A stretch of 64,000 bases of DNA from Draconibacterium halophilum (lineage in GTDB: Bacteria > Bacteroidota > Bacteroidia > Bacteroidales > Prolixibacteraceae): assembly GCF_010448835.1 (NCBI RefSeq), contig NZ_CP048409.1, positions 2,922,001 to 2,986,000 of the forward strand, written 5' to 3'. Every line of letters begins with the position of its first letter. Position 1 is the stretch's first letter. Shown here one piece after another: positions 44,373 to 53,999 of the stretch. The position numbers were made by a program, and so were the translations under genes. The notes beneath the pieces are model-generated. The model was not told the DNA's origin. It did not search any database and was given only the letters and a program-made list of their open reading frames with translations.

Positions 44373-44807
44373 TTGAAGAATACAGCAAAGCATATTGGAA
44401 GTTTTTTATTGTTTCTTGCAGGAGCAATTATTTTAACGCATGCTTTTGTACCCCATCATTTACACAATGGAGAAGCCATTATTGAATCTTCTGAATGTCA
44501 GCATTTCCATCATCATGAATCGGGAATGCAGACCGCCAGTTGTACCCACAGTCATTCAGAAAACGAAGCCAGCGATTGTGTGTTGCACAACCTACTTGTT
44601 ATACCGGGTAAGCAAATCAGGACTGATCAGCCACTCGTTGCTACCAGCTTGCCATACACATTCTGTTCGTTGCTGATTAGTGGTGTAATTACACCCAATT
44701 TAAAGGTAAATGCGAGCGACTGGCATCATCACATAGAAGGAACAATTCCACTACCCTCAAATATCTTTACTTCCACACTTGGCCTTCGGGCACCTCCATT
44801 AGCTTAA
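44373..44807 (+). CDS. His-rich small exported or membrane protein, first gene of the CzcA-type operon
   Basis: 144 residues from a TTG start (no ATG fits). One N-terminal hydrophobic segment (IGSFLLFLAGAIILTHAFVP) is followed by VPHHLHNGE, CQHFHHHESG, CTHSHSENEASDCVLHN, and a conserved-looking ending LGLRAPPLA. Many His and three Cys suggest zinc, cobalt or nickel binding in the periplasm. Similar short proteins head RND metal operons in Bacteroidota; I cannot name the family with certainty. Confidence 0.68.
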   Translation: MKNTAKHIGSFLLFLAGAIILTHAFVPHHLHNGEAIIESSECQHFHHHESGMQTASCTHSHSENEASDCVLHNLLVIPGKQIRTDQPLVATSLPYTFCSLLISGVITPNLKVNASDWHHHIEGTIPLPSNIFTSTLGLRAPPLA

Positions 44808-44886
44808 TTTTCCACCTCCAACACAATTCGGATTCTATCGAGTCTAAACCTTGTTTATCTATTTGGAAAATTAAATAGCATTAAAA

Positions 44887-46500
44887 ATGAACTTAAAATT
44901 TTTATGGGTAGCAACCATTGCCTTTCTTTTATTTTCGTGCCACCAAAACGCTTCCCACAATCATACTGGTGAAGCAGAACACGATCATGAACATGGAGTG
45001 GTAGCAGAAGAAGAACATGATCATGAGCACGAATCGGCTACTGAAGATGACCACGCCCACGAAACAACTGTTGCGGAAAACGAACACGAACACGAGAAAA
45101 TTCAATATACCGTTTATAGTGAAGATTTTGAATTGTTTGCCGAAGCTGATGCGATGATTACTGGCGAGCACGCTAATATCCTGGCACACTTTACCTTTCT
45201 CAGTAATTTCAAACCTTTGGAATCGGGAAAAATTACTGCCAAACTTATTGTGAATGGGAAAACCACAAGTCAAACTTTGAATGAACCGCTTCGAAAAGGC
45301 ATTTACAGTTTTACTCTCGAACCGGCAACTGCAGGTGAAGGTACGTTGCATTTCAATATAGAAACGGAAGGTAAAAACGTTGAAGTTGTCGTTTCTAACG
45401 TTGATGTTTTTGCCAACGATGAAGAACTGCACAACCACGACCACGGAGCCGAGCCTTCCACAGTAAACGCTACTGTTTTTACCAAGGAACAATCGTGGAA
45501 AATCGATTTTGCCACTGCAATGCCACAAGAACAAGCTTTCGGAACAGCAATAAAAACAGTAGCCAAAATTGAGCCTGCACGTGGCGAAGAAGAGATTATT
45601 GCAGCTAAAGCATCCGGTTTGGTTTTGTTCTCAAACAACAACTTAGTAGAAGGGAAAAAAGTAGATAATGGCGAAAATCTCTTTTCCATTTCTTCCAGCG
45701 AAATGGCTGAAAACAACATTGGAGTACAACTAGTCGAAGCCAAAAGCAACTACGAAACCGATAAAGCTAATTACGAACGTAAATCGGAACTGGTGAAAGA
45801 CCGTCTCGTGTCGGAGCAGGAATTGCTGAGTGCAAAAAATACCTACGAAACAAGCAAAGCCGTTTACGAAAACCTTTCGAAAAATTTTAATACCTCAGGC
45901 CAAATGGTGCGTAGCAAAATGAGTGGTTTTGTAAAACAGATTTTTGTTAGCAATGGTCAATATGTTGCGGCCGGCCAGCCTTTACTGAGCATCACAAAAA
46001 ACAATAAATTGTTGCTTACTGCACAGGTTCAGCAAAGGTATCTATCGGTATTACCTTCAGTTATTTCTGCCAACATCACCAATACAAACAACAAAAAAAC
46101 ATACACACTCGACGAGTTGAACGGAAGAATCCTTTCATATGGTAAGTCGGCAACCGACAATTCTTATTTGTTTCCGGTAAGCATTGAAATTGGCAATCAT
46201 GCAGGTTTTGCTCCGGGAACTTTTGTTGAAGTTTTCCTGAAAACGATAACCAATTCAAAGGCAATCACCGTTCCGAACAGTGCTTTGCTTGAAGAACAGG
46301 GGATTTACTATGTTTTTGTACAGGTAACACCCGAAATGTTCGAAAAACGCGAGGTTAAAATCGGTGGAACAGATGGTTTACAAACCGAGGTAGTTTCAGG
46401 ATTAAGTGCCGACAAGCGAGTTGTTACACAAGGTGCAATGCAGGTAAAACTGGCACAATCCACCGGAGCTTTAGATCCGCATGCCGGACATGTTCACTAA
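44887..46500 (+). CDS. RND periplasmic adaptor (CzcB-like) with His-rich N-terminus
   Basis: 537 residues; lipobox Cys18 (FLLFSC). Residues 20-75 are packed with His and Glu in repeats such as EHDHEHG and EEHDHEHE, a metal trap. An Ig-like extra domain follows (about 75-180, FTFLSNFKPLESGKITAKL). The adaptor core then has TVAKIEPARGEEEIIAAKAS, a coiled coil SNYETDKANYERKSELVKDR, SKMSGFVKQIFVSNGQYV and the ending LDPHAGHVH. Substrate Zn/Co/Ni is the family precedent. CzcA-type pump gene starts 12 bp later. Confidence 0.9.
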   Translation: MNLKFLWVATIAFLLFSCHQNASHNHTGEAEHDHEHGVVAEEEHDHEHESATEDDHAHETTVAENEHEHEKIQYTVYSEDFELFAEADAMITGEHANILAHFTFLSNFKPLESGKITAKLIVNGKTTSQTLNEPLRKGIYSFTLEPATAGEGTLHFNIETEGKNVEVVVSNVDVFANDEELHNHDHGAEPSTVNATVFTKEQSWKIDFATAMPQEQAFGTAIKTVAKIEPARGEEEIIAAKASGLVLFSNNNLVEGKKVDNGENLFSISSSEMAENNIGVQLVEAKSNYETDKANYERKSELVKDRLVSEQELLSAKNTYETSKAVYENLSKNFNTSGQMVRSKMSGFVKQIFVSNGQYVAAGQPLLSITKNNKLLLTAQVQQRYLSVLPSVISANITNTNNKKTYTLDELNGRILSYGKSATDNSYLFPVSIEIGNHAGFAPGTFVEVFLKTITNSKAITVPNSALLEEQGIYYVFVQVTPEMFEKREVKIGGTDGLQTEVVSGLSADKRVVTQGAMQVKLAQSTGALDPHAGHVH

Positions 46501-46512
46501 AAAACTGACACA

Positions 46513-49500
46513 ATGATTAACAACATTATAAAATTCTCGCTGAACAATAAATACCTAATTATTTTGAGTTCGGTGGTGCTGCTTGTGTTTGGGATCTACA
46601 CGGCCAAAAACATGGATATTGACGTATTTCCCGACCTTACAGCACCTACCGTAATTGTCATGACCGATTCACACGGTATGGCTCCCGAAGAAGTGGAGCG
46701 CCTGGTAACCTACCCCATCGAAACGGCGGTAAACGGTGCAATGGGCGTACGTCGCGTGCGTTCATCATCCGGACTCGGCTTTTCATTCGTATGGGTTGAT
46801 TTCGACTGGGGCACCGATGTTTACAAAGCACGCCAGGTTGTTAGTGAAAAACTGATTACCGTTCAGGAAGCAATGCCCGATAACGTGGCGGAACCAATTC
46901 TGGCTCCGCAATCGAGTGTTATGGGCGAAATATTTTTCATGAGCCTTAAAGCTGACTCCACCGATTTGATGACCCTTCGCTCAATTGCCGAATGGGACAT
47001 TCAGCCGGTAATCCTGGCAACCGGTGGTGTTTCGCAGGTGACCATAATTGGCGGCGATTATAAACAATACCAGGTGCTGGCCGATCCGCTGAAAATGAAC
47101 TTTTACGGTGTTTCCATCAACGAGCTGGCCGATGCGTGCCGCGAAATGAGCCAGAACTCAACGGGTAAAATCGTGCGTGAACACGGCAACGAATACGTGG
47201 TGCGTGGAGTGGCCCGCACATCTGATCCCACAGAACTGGGAAACACTTTTATAAAAGCTATTGATGGTAAACCTATTCGGGTAAACGATGTAGCAGAAGT
47301 AAAAATCGGGAGCGCTGTAAAAATGGGTTATGCATCGCACAATGCTAAAAAGGCGATTGTTATCTCAATTTCAAAACAACCCAATACCAATACGCTGGAG
47401 GTTACCGAAAACATCGAGGAAAAGCTGGAAGCCATGAAAGCGACACTTCCTGCAGATGTTACTATCGATACCAAGATTTTCCGCCAGGCTGATTTTATCG
47501 AAACATCAGTAAGTAATGTACAACGCGCTTTAATGGAAGGTGCCGTTTTGGTCATCGTTATTCTGTTTCTTTTCCTTGGAAGTTTCAGAACAACGTTGAT
47601 TTCGCTGCTGGCAATTCCTATCTCATTGCTGGGTTCGGTAATTGTACTGAATCTGTTTGGGCTCAACATAAACACCATGAGTTTGGGTGGAATGACCATT
47701 GCAATTGGTTCGCTGGTCGACGATGCCATTATTGATGTGGAGAACGTTTACAAACGTCTCCGGCAAAATTTTCAGTTACCAAAAGGAAAACGACAAAGTT
47801 CTTTCACAGTGGTTTATGAAGCGTCAAAAGAAATCAGGGCTTCCATTTTAAATGCAACCTTAATTATTATTGTTGCTTTTATGCCGCTATTTTTCCTTTC
47901 AGGAATGGAAGGGCGAATGCTGAAACCACTTGGAATTGCTTATATCGTTTCACTTTTTATGTCGCTTATCGTTGCAATGACACTTACTCCCCTACTTTCT
48001 AAAATGATGTTATCGAGCGATAAATATTTATCACGAAAATCGAAGGAAAGCTGGCTGGCACGAAATCTCTCTGTGGGTTACGAACGTTCGCTGATTTGGG
48101 TACTTCACCATAAAAAAGTCGTTATACTTCCGATTGTGGGATTGTTGGTAGTGTCCTTATTTATTTTCTCAGGCTTTGGCCGTAGTTTCCTGCCCGAATT
48201 TAACGAGGGAGCATTAACACTATCGGTAATCACACAACCCGGAACATCGTTGCACGAAAGTGACAAATTAGGAAACCTTGTAGAAACTGAAATGCTTTCA
48301 ATTCCCGAGGTAAACAGCACTGCCCGACGTACCGGACGTGGTGAATTGGACACCCACTCGCAAAGTACCAACAGTGCAGAAATCGATGTGAATTTTACAC
48401 TAAACGCCCGCGAATTGGAGACGTTCTTGCAAGATGTTCGAAGCAAACTTTCGGGAATTCCGGGAATAGCATTTACCGTTGGTCAACCATTGGGGCACCG
48501 CATCGATCACATGCTGTCGGGAACCCGCGCCAACATCGCCATAAAACTGTTTGGCTCGGATTTAAACCGGATGTTCCAAATGGGTAATGATATTAAAACA
48601 CACATTGTTGATATTGATGGATTAGTTGATGTGAACGTTGAACAACAGATAGAAATTCCACAGATTCAGATTAGACCAAATCGTGATATGTTGGCGTTTT
48701 ACGGCATTCCAATACACGAATTCAACGAGTTTGTTGATATCGCACTTGGCGGTGAAAAGATGGCCGATATTTACGAGGGGCAACAAACTTACGATTTAAT
48801 ACTTCGGTACAAAACCGATTATACCGACCAAATGGAAGGCATAAAAAATGCGCTGATTGACACTCACGACGGGAAAAAAATACCCTTAAATGAAGTGGCA
48901 GAAATTGTTTCAGCCAGCGGCCCCAATTCTATCAGCCGCGAAAATGTAAAACGTAAACTGGTGATTTCGGCGAATGTTGCCAATCGTGATTTGCACAGTG
49001 TGGTAGAAGAAATTAAACAAAATGTAAATGCAAATATCGAGTTACCCGAAGGTTATCGGGTAGAATATGGCGGACAATTTGAGAGTGAGGAAAAAGCTTC
49101 GCGGATGTTGTTACTAACTTCCATTGCAGCACTTTTTGTCATCTTCCTGCTTTTGTTCCAGGAATTCAAAAATTTCAAACTGGCAGGTATCATCCTGCTG
49201 AATCTGCCACTGGCACTTATCGGAGGTATTTTTGCTATAATGCTAACATCGGGCATGCTCAGTATTCCGGCTATTATCGGCTTTATTACACTTTTTGGTA
49301 TCGCTACACGAAACGGAATTCTACTGGTTTCGCGCTACCAAAACCTGGAGCAACAGGGCGAAAAGTTATACGAAACACTTGTTCATGGCTCAAAAGACCG
49401 TTTGTTACCAATTCTGATGACTGCATTAACAGCAGCATTGGCACTTATTCCGCTGGCAGTAAACGGCGATTTGCCGGGCAACGAAATCCAAAGCCCAATG

Positions 49501-49614
49501 GCACAGGTAATTCTGGGTGGTTTGCTCACATCAACTATTCTGAATATTTATGTAGTACCTGTTGTTTACTACGCGCTTAGCAAGAATGGAAACATTAAAA
49601 AAGACTCGAAATGA
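46513..49614 (+). CDS. CzcA-like heavy-metal RND efflux pump
   Basis: 1,033 residues, standard HME-RND length. Blocks: MDIDVFPDLTAPTVIVMTDS, EEVERLVTYPIETAVNGAMG, VRRVRSSSGLGFSFVWVDF, TM4 GGMTIAIGSLVDDAIIDVEN (DD and E of the proton relay) and FITLFGIATRNGILLVSRY. It differs from the CusA-like pump by having no insertion between TM6 and TM7 and few Met in the cleft, so a divalent cation (Zn, Co, Ni, Cd) is more likely. Stop overlaps the TolC start by 4 bp (ATGA). Confidence 0.93.
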   Translation: MINNIIKFSLNNKYLIILSSVVLLVFGIYTAKNMDIDVFPDLTAPTVIVMTDSHGMAPEEVERLVTYPIETAVNGAMGVRRVRSSSGLGFSFVWVDFDWGTDVYKARQVVSEKLITVQEAMPDNVAEPILAPQSSVMGEIFFMSLKADSTDLMTLRSIAEWDIQPVILATGGVSQVTIIGGDYKQYQVLADPLKMNFYGVSINELADACREMSQNSTGKIVREHGNEYVVRGVARTSDPTELGNTFIKAIDGKPIRVNDVAEVKIGSAVKMGYASHNAKKAIVISISKQPNTNTLEVTENIEEKLEAMKATLPADVTIDTKIFRQADFIETSVSNVQRALMEGAVLVIVILFLFLGSFRTTLISLLAIPISLLGSVIVLNLFGLNINTMSLGGMTIAIGSLVDDAIIDVENVYKRLRQNFQLPKGKRQSSFTVVYEASKEIRASILNATLIIIVAFMPLFFLSGMEGRMLKPLGIAYIVSLFMSLIVAMTLTPLLSKMMLSSDKYLSRKSKESWLARNLSVGYERSLIWVLHHKKVVILPIVGLLVVSLFIFSGFGRSFLPEFNEGALTLSVITQPGTSLHESDKLGNLVETEMLSIPEVNSTARRTGRGELDTHSQSTNSAEIDVNFTLNARELETFLQDVRSKLSGIPGIAFTVGQPLGHRIDHMLSGTRANIAIKLFGSDLNRMFQMGNDIKTHIVDIDGLVDVNVEQQIEIPQIQIRPNRDMLAFYGIPIHEFNEFVDIALGGEKMADIYEGQQTYDLILRYKTDYTDQMEGIKNALIDTHDGKKIPLNEVAEIVSASGPNSISRENVKRKLVISANVANRDLHSVVEEIKQNVNANIELPEGYRVEYGGQFESEEKASRMLLLTSIAALFVIFLLLFQEFKNFKLAGIILLNLPLALIGGIFAIMLTSGMLSIPAIIGFITLFGIATRNGILLVSRYQNLEQQGEKLYETLVHGSKDRLLPILMTALTAALALIPLAVNGDLPGNEIQSPMAQVILGGLLTSTILNIYVVPVVYYALSKNGNIKKDSK

Positions 49615-50789
49615 AACAACTAATATTCACAATTATCGCTGTTCTCTCGATTGGACAATTTTCGTTGGCACTAAATAATATTGACGATTTACTGACGGAA
49701 ATAGAGAATAACAACACTACACTTTCAGCACTCAAAAAAACGGTGGAGGCTGAAAAAATGGGAAACAAAACAGGCATTCAGCTTCAAAATCCTGAGGTAG
49801 AGTTTCATTATTTATGGGGCAATCCGTCGGCAATTGGTAACCGTAAAGATTTCAGCGTTCAACAGTCGTTTGATTTTCCAACGGCTTACGCATATCGCAA
49901 TCAGATTGCTGATATGAAAAATGAGCAGGTCGAACTGGAATATAAAAAGCAGAAAATGGATATCTTTCTTCAGGTGCGTTTGATTTGTGCTGAACTTACC
50001 TATCAGAATGCGCTGAAAGCAGAATACCAAAAGCGACAGGAAAATGCCAGTGAGATTGCAAAGTCGGTTGAAACAAAGCTCAATGCGGGAGAGGCCAATA
50101 TTCTGGATCAGAATAAAGCAAAGGTTACGCTTTTGAATACAGAAGCCGAACTTCGGCACATTGAAATTCAACGGCAAACGCTGCTGCAACAGTTGGCAAC
50201 ACTAAATGGTGGCAAGGCAGTCGATTTTGAAAAAACTACTTTTCAGGCTGTCCCGATCGCTAATGATTTTGAACAGTGGGCAGCACAAGCCGCTGCTAAC
50301 AATCCGGTTCTTAAGTGGTTAGAACAGGAAATTGCCATTTCTGATAAAAACACTCAACTCCAAAAAGCGCAGAGTTTGCCAAAACTTAATGCAGGTTACA
50401 TGAGCGAAAAAGTGGTTGGAGAAGGTTTTCAGGGAGTTTCTGTTGGTGTTTCAATACCATTGTTCGAAAATAAGAACACTGTGAAATATGCACAGTTAAA
50501 AAATGAAGCTGCGCAACATCGTGAGACGGATGAAAAGCTGCGTTTTTACAACGAAATGAAAACATTACACGCCAAAGCAATCGCAATACAGCAGAACATA
50601 ACACAATTTCGTGAGCAATTATCCTTGCAAAGCGACCTTGAATTGCTGCAAAAAGCATTGAATAAAGGCGCAATTTCGCTAACCGAGTACTTGTTCGAAC
50701 TTTCTGTATATTATGGCAGTTTAGAGAAATTACTGGAAATGGAAAAAGAATTAAGTGAAACAAAAGCACGTTTGCTGATTTATAGCTAA
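49611..50789 (+). CDS. TolC-family outer-membrane efflux channel (CzcC-like)
   Basis: 392 residues, intact, with signal peptide (IIAVLSIGQFSLA). Coiled-coil repeats (LKKTVEAEKMGNKTGIQLQN, SKNTQLQKAQSLPKLNAGY-type segment) and FSVQQSFDFPTAYAYRNQI are typical of CzcC. Coupled to the CzcA gene (ATGA). It could also serve the Cus system whose own channel gene is broken. Confidence 0.88.
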   Translation: MKQLIFTIIAVLSIGQFSLALNNIDDLLTEIENNNTTLSALKKTVEAEKMGNKTGIQLQNPEVEFHYLWGNPSAIGNRKDFSVQQSFDFPTAYAYRNQIADMKNEQVELEYKKQKMDIFLQVRLICAELTYQNALKAEYQKRQENASEIAKSVETKLNAGEANILDQNKAKVTLLNTEAELRHIEIQRQTLLQQLATLNGGKAVDFEKTTFQAVPIANDFEQWAAQAAANNPVLKWLEQEIAISDKNTQLQKAQSLPKLNAGYMSEKVVGEGFQGVSVGVSIPLFENKNTVKYAQLKNEAAQHRETDEKLRFYNEMKTLHAKAIAIQQNITQFREQLSLQSDLELLQKALNKGAISLTEYLFELSVYYGSLEKLLEMEKELSETKARLLIYS

Positions 50790-50817
50790 CAATTTTTTAT
50801 CGATAACCTGAACAATT

Positions 50818-50895
50818 AAAGACTAAAGTTGGCAATCGGAAACTGAAGAAAAGGTATTAGTATTTTTCAAAACCGATTTTCCTTCTTTGGTCTTT
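50818..50895. repeat. Inverted repeat element downstream of the CzcC-like gene
   Basis: Arms at 50818-50839 and 50873-50895 are imperfect inverted copies (AAAGACTAAAG against AAAGACCAAAG, both continuing to AATCGG). Long hairpin potential around a 33-nt loop. It could act as a terminator; no long T run follows. Confidence 0.55.
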
Positions 50896-51025
50896 CAGCC
50901 TACCTAAGACCAAAAGCTTTCTATTCAAAAACCGTATTGAACTGTTACAACTTCAGGCAGTTTAGAAATACACAAGTTAACATTGAAATAATGTTCACTA
51001 TTTGTTTTTAATCACTTCCCCATAT

Positions 51026-51194
51026 TAAATTTAAACGAATATCTGTTATATGTCATAATTACTATTTAGCACGTCATGCTGAACTTGTTTCAGCATCTTT
51101 ATGCGTGAATATTAACTACTTGAGAGAATGACCCTGAAACAAGTTCAGGGTGACGTCTTGGTTGTGACTAATTGCGGACATTCAAATAAATTTA
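51026..51194. repeat. 150-bp hairpin element (copy B), inverted relative to copy A
   Basis: Body 51037-51185. Read on the minus strand it matches copy A (24653-24802) along nearly its whole length, with six or seven single differences outside a diverged spacer of about 20 bp in the middle. Both hairpins and the terminal TGAATGTCCGC are kept. It is flanked by an 8-bp direct repeat TAAATTTA (51026-51033, 51187-51194), which is weak evidence because it is A/T-only. Confidence 0.82.
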
Positions 51195-51426
51195 TCATTC
51201 TATTGAATTAATTTATTCAAACTTAGTAACCATAAGAATTATAATACGTTACTACTTTTAACTTTTACATAAATTTTGAATAAATTCAGTTCATGCAAAT
51301 CAACAGCTTTAAACCGTAATAGATTTCAATAATCACCCATATATTATTTATATATCTATATATATGGATATTTGCATTCTATGACATATATTTGCAGCGA
51401 AAAAGAACCAAAAAACAATTACTAAT
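51195..51426 (+). promoter_or_regulatory. A/T-rich promoter region of the third RND operon
   Basis: TATATTTG at 51387-51394 fits the -7 consensus, 32 bp before the start codon. No TTTG stands at the right distance. Instead 51340-51369 is an imperfect palindrome of TATA runs (CATATATTATTT ... CTATATATATGG), which may be an operator or simply biased sequence. No regulator gene adjoins this operon. Confidence 0.4.
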
Positions 51427-52758
51427 ATGTCAACACAAAAATTCAATTACTTAATTCTATTGCTGTTTTTAACACCTGCAATATTGAAGGCACAACCCAG
51501 ACCGCTAAGTTTGAGCGAAGCCCTAGCCTTGGCAGACGAAAACAACCTTAATGTAAAAAGTGCTGAAGCCCGGGTGGAAGCAGCACGTGCCAGTTACCGA
51601 ATGACAAATTCTGTTTTTTTACCAGGGTTGGAGGCGAGTCACACCGGAATATCCACCAACGATCCGCTTAATTCCTTTGGTTTTAAACTAAAACAGGAAA
51701 TTGTTACGCAAGCTGATTTTAATCCCGATTTGTTAAATGATCCGGGAAGTATCGAGAATTTCCAGACAAAAATTGAATTGAAGCAACCTTTGCTAAACCT
51801 CGATGGAATTTTTGCCCGCAAGGCCGCAAAAAATCAACTGGAAGCATTGTCGTTTCAAAACAATCGGGTAAAGCTCAACATTAAATACGAAGTTAAAAAG
51901 GCTTATTACATGCTTGAGCTCGCCCAATCATCGGTTGCAGTATTACAAGAATCAGTAGCTGTTGCAGAAGAAGCTTTACGTTTAACAAGAAACAATGCTG
52001 AACAAGGATTTGCTAAAAAAGCCGATGTTTTAGAAGCCTCAGTTCGTGTTGAGGAACGCAAAAATCAATTATTGGAAGCACAAAACCAGCGACAAACAGC
52101 CAACGATTTTTTGGTTTACTTGTTAGGCATGGAATTTAGCGAAGTAATTGAAACAACCGATTCGCTTATTCAACCACCGATGCTGGTAATTATCGACCGC
52201 AATTCGGTGAACCTGGAAAGCCGTTCAGATATGCTGGCCTATCAAAAACAAATTGAAGCCGGCGAGAACATGGTAAAATCCAATAAAATGAAATTCGTTC
52301 CACGCCTGAATGCTTTTGGAGCAATGGAGTGGAACGATGAATCACTATTTGGAACTTCTGCCAACAATTACATGGTGGGAGCTTCATTGAGCTGGAGCCT
52401 TTTTAGTGGTTACAAAAATGCAGGAGCCATTCAACACGCCACTGCACAATTAGACGAGGCACGAATTAATTACGAAGATTACCTGTCTAAAAGCCAAATT
52501 GACATCAACCGTGCTACCCGCAAAATGGAACTGAATTATAAGCGTATCCAATCGAGCAAACTGGCAAAAGAACAAGCCCGTGAATCCTTACGAATCAGAA
52601 CAAACCGTTTTGAACAAGGACTGGAGAAAACTGCCGATCTGCTGATGTCGGAAGCCCTTACTTCACAAAAAGAATTAGAATACATTCAATCAATTTATAA
52701 CTACAAGCAAGCCATTTTCGAAATGGAATTGCTTATTGAACAAGATATTAACGAATAA
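51427..52758 (+). CDS. TolC-family outer-membrane efflux channel
   Basis: 443 residues; signal peptide to about residue 21 (LLFLTPAILKAQP). TolC repeats: SLSEALALADENNLNVKSAEAR, FKLKQEIVTQADFNP, LSWSLFSGYKNAGAIQHA (second copy of the barrel strand region), and the C-terminal helical repeat RFEQGLEKTADLLMSEALTS. First gene of an operon with adaptor and AcrB-type pump; the adaptor start lies 14 bp after its stop. Confidence 0.9.
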   Translation: MSTQKFNYLILLLFLTPAILKAQPRPLSLSEALALADENNLNVKSAEARVEAARASYRMTNSVFLPGLEASHTGISTNDPLNSFGFKLKQEIVTQADFNPDLLNDPGSIENFQTKIELKQPLLNLDGIFARKAAKNQLEALSFQNNRVKLNIKYEVKKAYYMLELAQSSVAVLQESVAVAEEALRLTRNNAEQGFAKKADVLEASVRVEERKNQLLEAQNQRQTANDFLVYLLGMEFSEVIETTDSLIQPPMLVIIDRNSVNLESRSDMLAYQKQIEAGENMVKSNKMKFVPRLNAFGAMEWNDESLFGTSANNYMVGASLSWSLFSGYKNAGAIQHATAQLDEARINYEDYLSKSQIDINRATRKMELNYKRIQSSKLAKEQARESLRIRTNRFEQGLEKTADLLMSEALTSQKELEYIQSIYNYKQAIFEMELLIEQDINE

Positions 52759-52771
52759 ACGCCATACTAAA

Positions 52772-53863
52772 ATGAATACACTAGTACAAAAATCGAAACT
52801 CATAATTGCACTTGCCTTCTTATCAATAATTGCAATATCATGTGGTAAAAAAGAGAAAGAACATGCCACGGCATCACAAGAAAAAGTAGCGGCACAAACG
52901 GCGATTGCCAACCTTGCCGATTACCCGGTTGTACATAACTTTTCGGGCAAACTGGAGGCCGACAAACAAACAAATCTGAGTACCCGTATCATGGGGCAAA
53001 TTCAGCGTATCTACGTAAAACCCGGTCAGAAAGTAAACCGCGGCGATCTGTTAATCCAGATCAGAAATCAGGATATTCTGGCCAAGAAAGCTCAGGTTGA
53101 AGCCAACAATGTGGAGGCAACTACGGCATACGAAAGTGCTGAAAAAGACCTGAAACGTTACGAAGCACTTTATGCTACCAACAGTGCGTCGGACAAAGAA
53201 ATGGACGACATGCGCACTCGTTACGAAATGGCTAAGGCACGTTTGGCTGCCATTGAACAAATGGAAAAAGAAGTGGAAGAAAACATGCGTTATGCATCGA
53301 TTCGCGCTCCATACAGCGGAGTTATTACTACTAAATTTATACAGGAAGGCGACATGGCCAATCCGGGAATGCCGCTGTTGAGCATGGAAAGCCCTTCGCA
53401 ATGGAAAGTGATTGCCCGTATTCCGGAAGCCGACATTGCAAAAGTTCAGATGAACGATGTAGTTAAGGTAAAATTCACTGCCGCCGAAATAGAAATGGAA
53501 GGAAAAATTATTGAGATAAACCCATCAACAACAAATACAGGCAACCAATACATGGCAAAAGTTTTGGTTACTGTTCCTGAAAATTGTACCGCAAAATTGT
53601 ACAGTGGAATGTATGCCGAGGTGTTGTTTGAATATGGTACACAAAAACGTATCCTGGTTTCAGAAGACGCCCTGATCCACCGTGGTCAATTGGTTGGGAT
53701 TTATGCTGTTAGTCAGTCGGGAAATGCCTTGCTTCGCTGGGTTAAAACCGGTAAAACATTTGGCGACAAAGTTGAGATCATCTCCGGATTAACGGATGGT
53801 GAACAATATGTTGTTTCGTCTGACAGCAAACTTTTTGATGGAGCACTAATTGCTTCTAACTAA
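52772..53863 (+). CDS. RND periplasmic adaptor (AcrA/MexA-like)
   Basis: Start set at ATG 52772 (MNTLVQKSKLIIALAFL); a longer TTG frame would run into the TolC gene. 363 residues, lipobox Cys24 (AISCGKK). Lipoyl half-motifs VVHNFSGKLEADKQTNLSTR and GQIQRIYVKPGQKVNRGDLL, coiled-coil hairpin AEKDLKRYEALYATNSASDK, YASIRAPYSGVITTKFIQEG. No His- or Met-rich tract, unlike the two metal adaptors, so organic compounds are the likely substrate. Confidence 0.9.
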   Translation: MNTLVQKSKLIIALAFLSIIAISCGKKEKEHATASQEKVAAQTAIANLADYPVVHNFSGKLEADKQTNLSTRIMGQIQRIYVKPGQKVNRGDLLIQIRNQDILAKKAQVEANNVEATTAYESAEKDLKRYEALYATNSASDKEMDDMRTRYEMAKARLAAIEQMEKEVEENMRYASIRAPYSGVITTKFIQEGDMANPGMPLLSMESPSQWKVIARIPEADIAKVQMNDVVKVKFTAAEIEMEGKIIEINPSTTNTGNQYMAKVLVTVPENCTAKLYSGMYAEVLFEYGTQKRILVSEDALIHRGQLVGIYAVSQSGNALLRWVKTGKTFGDKVEIISGLTDGEQYVVSSDSKLFDGALIASN

Positions 53864-53868
53864 CAAAA

Positions 53869-53957
53869 GGTAATTCCTAAGTGAATTACCCCTGTCGCTT
53901 CTATGAAGCTCCTGTCCCTTTTAGGGGGACAATCGGAACAAAGTGACGATAAGGGGT
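53869..53957. repeat. Compound palindrome between adaptor and pump genes
   Basis: Three nested inverted repeats: GGTAATTC/GAATTACC (perfect 8-bp stem, 53869-53890), outer ACCCCT (53888-53893) with AGGGGT (53952-53957), and GTCCC-ttttaG-GGGGAC inside. The CCCTTTTAGGGGG core resembles the CCCCTAAAGGGG core of the element in the TolC gene. It lies inside an operon, where it could adjust pump expression. Confidence 0.6.
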
Positions 53958-53999
53958 TTATTAAACAGAACTTAAAAAAATGAATTTAAGAGAAAAAGT

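Noticed and set aside
44929..45534. 201-codon open frame on the minus strand opposite the His-rich adaptor
   Set aside because: It mirrors the His/Glu codon pattern of the real adaptor gene; its product is Phe- and Val-rich without family features or a promoter.
51340..51369. Replication or plasmid origin in the TATA-rich stretch
   Set aside because: No iterons, DnaA boxes or rep gene nearby; ordinary A/T-rich promoter sequence is enough.
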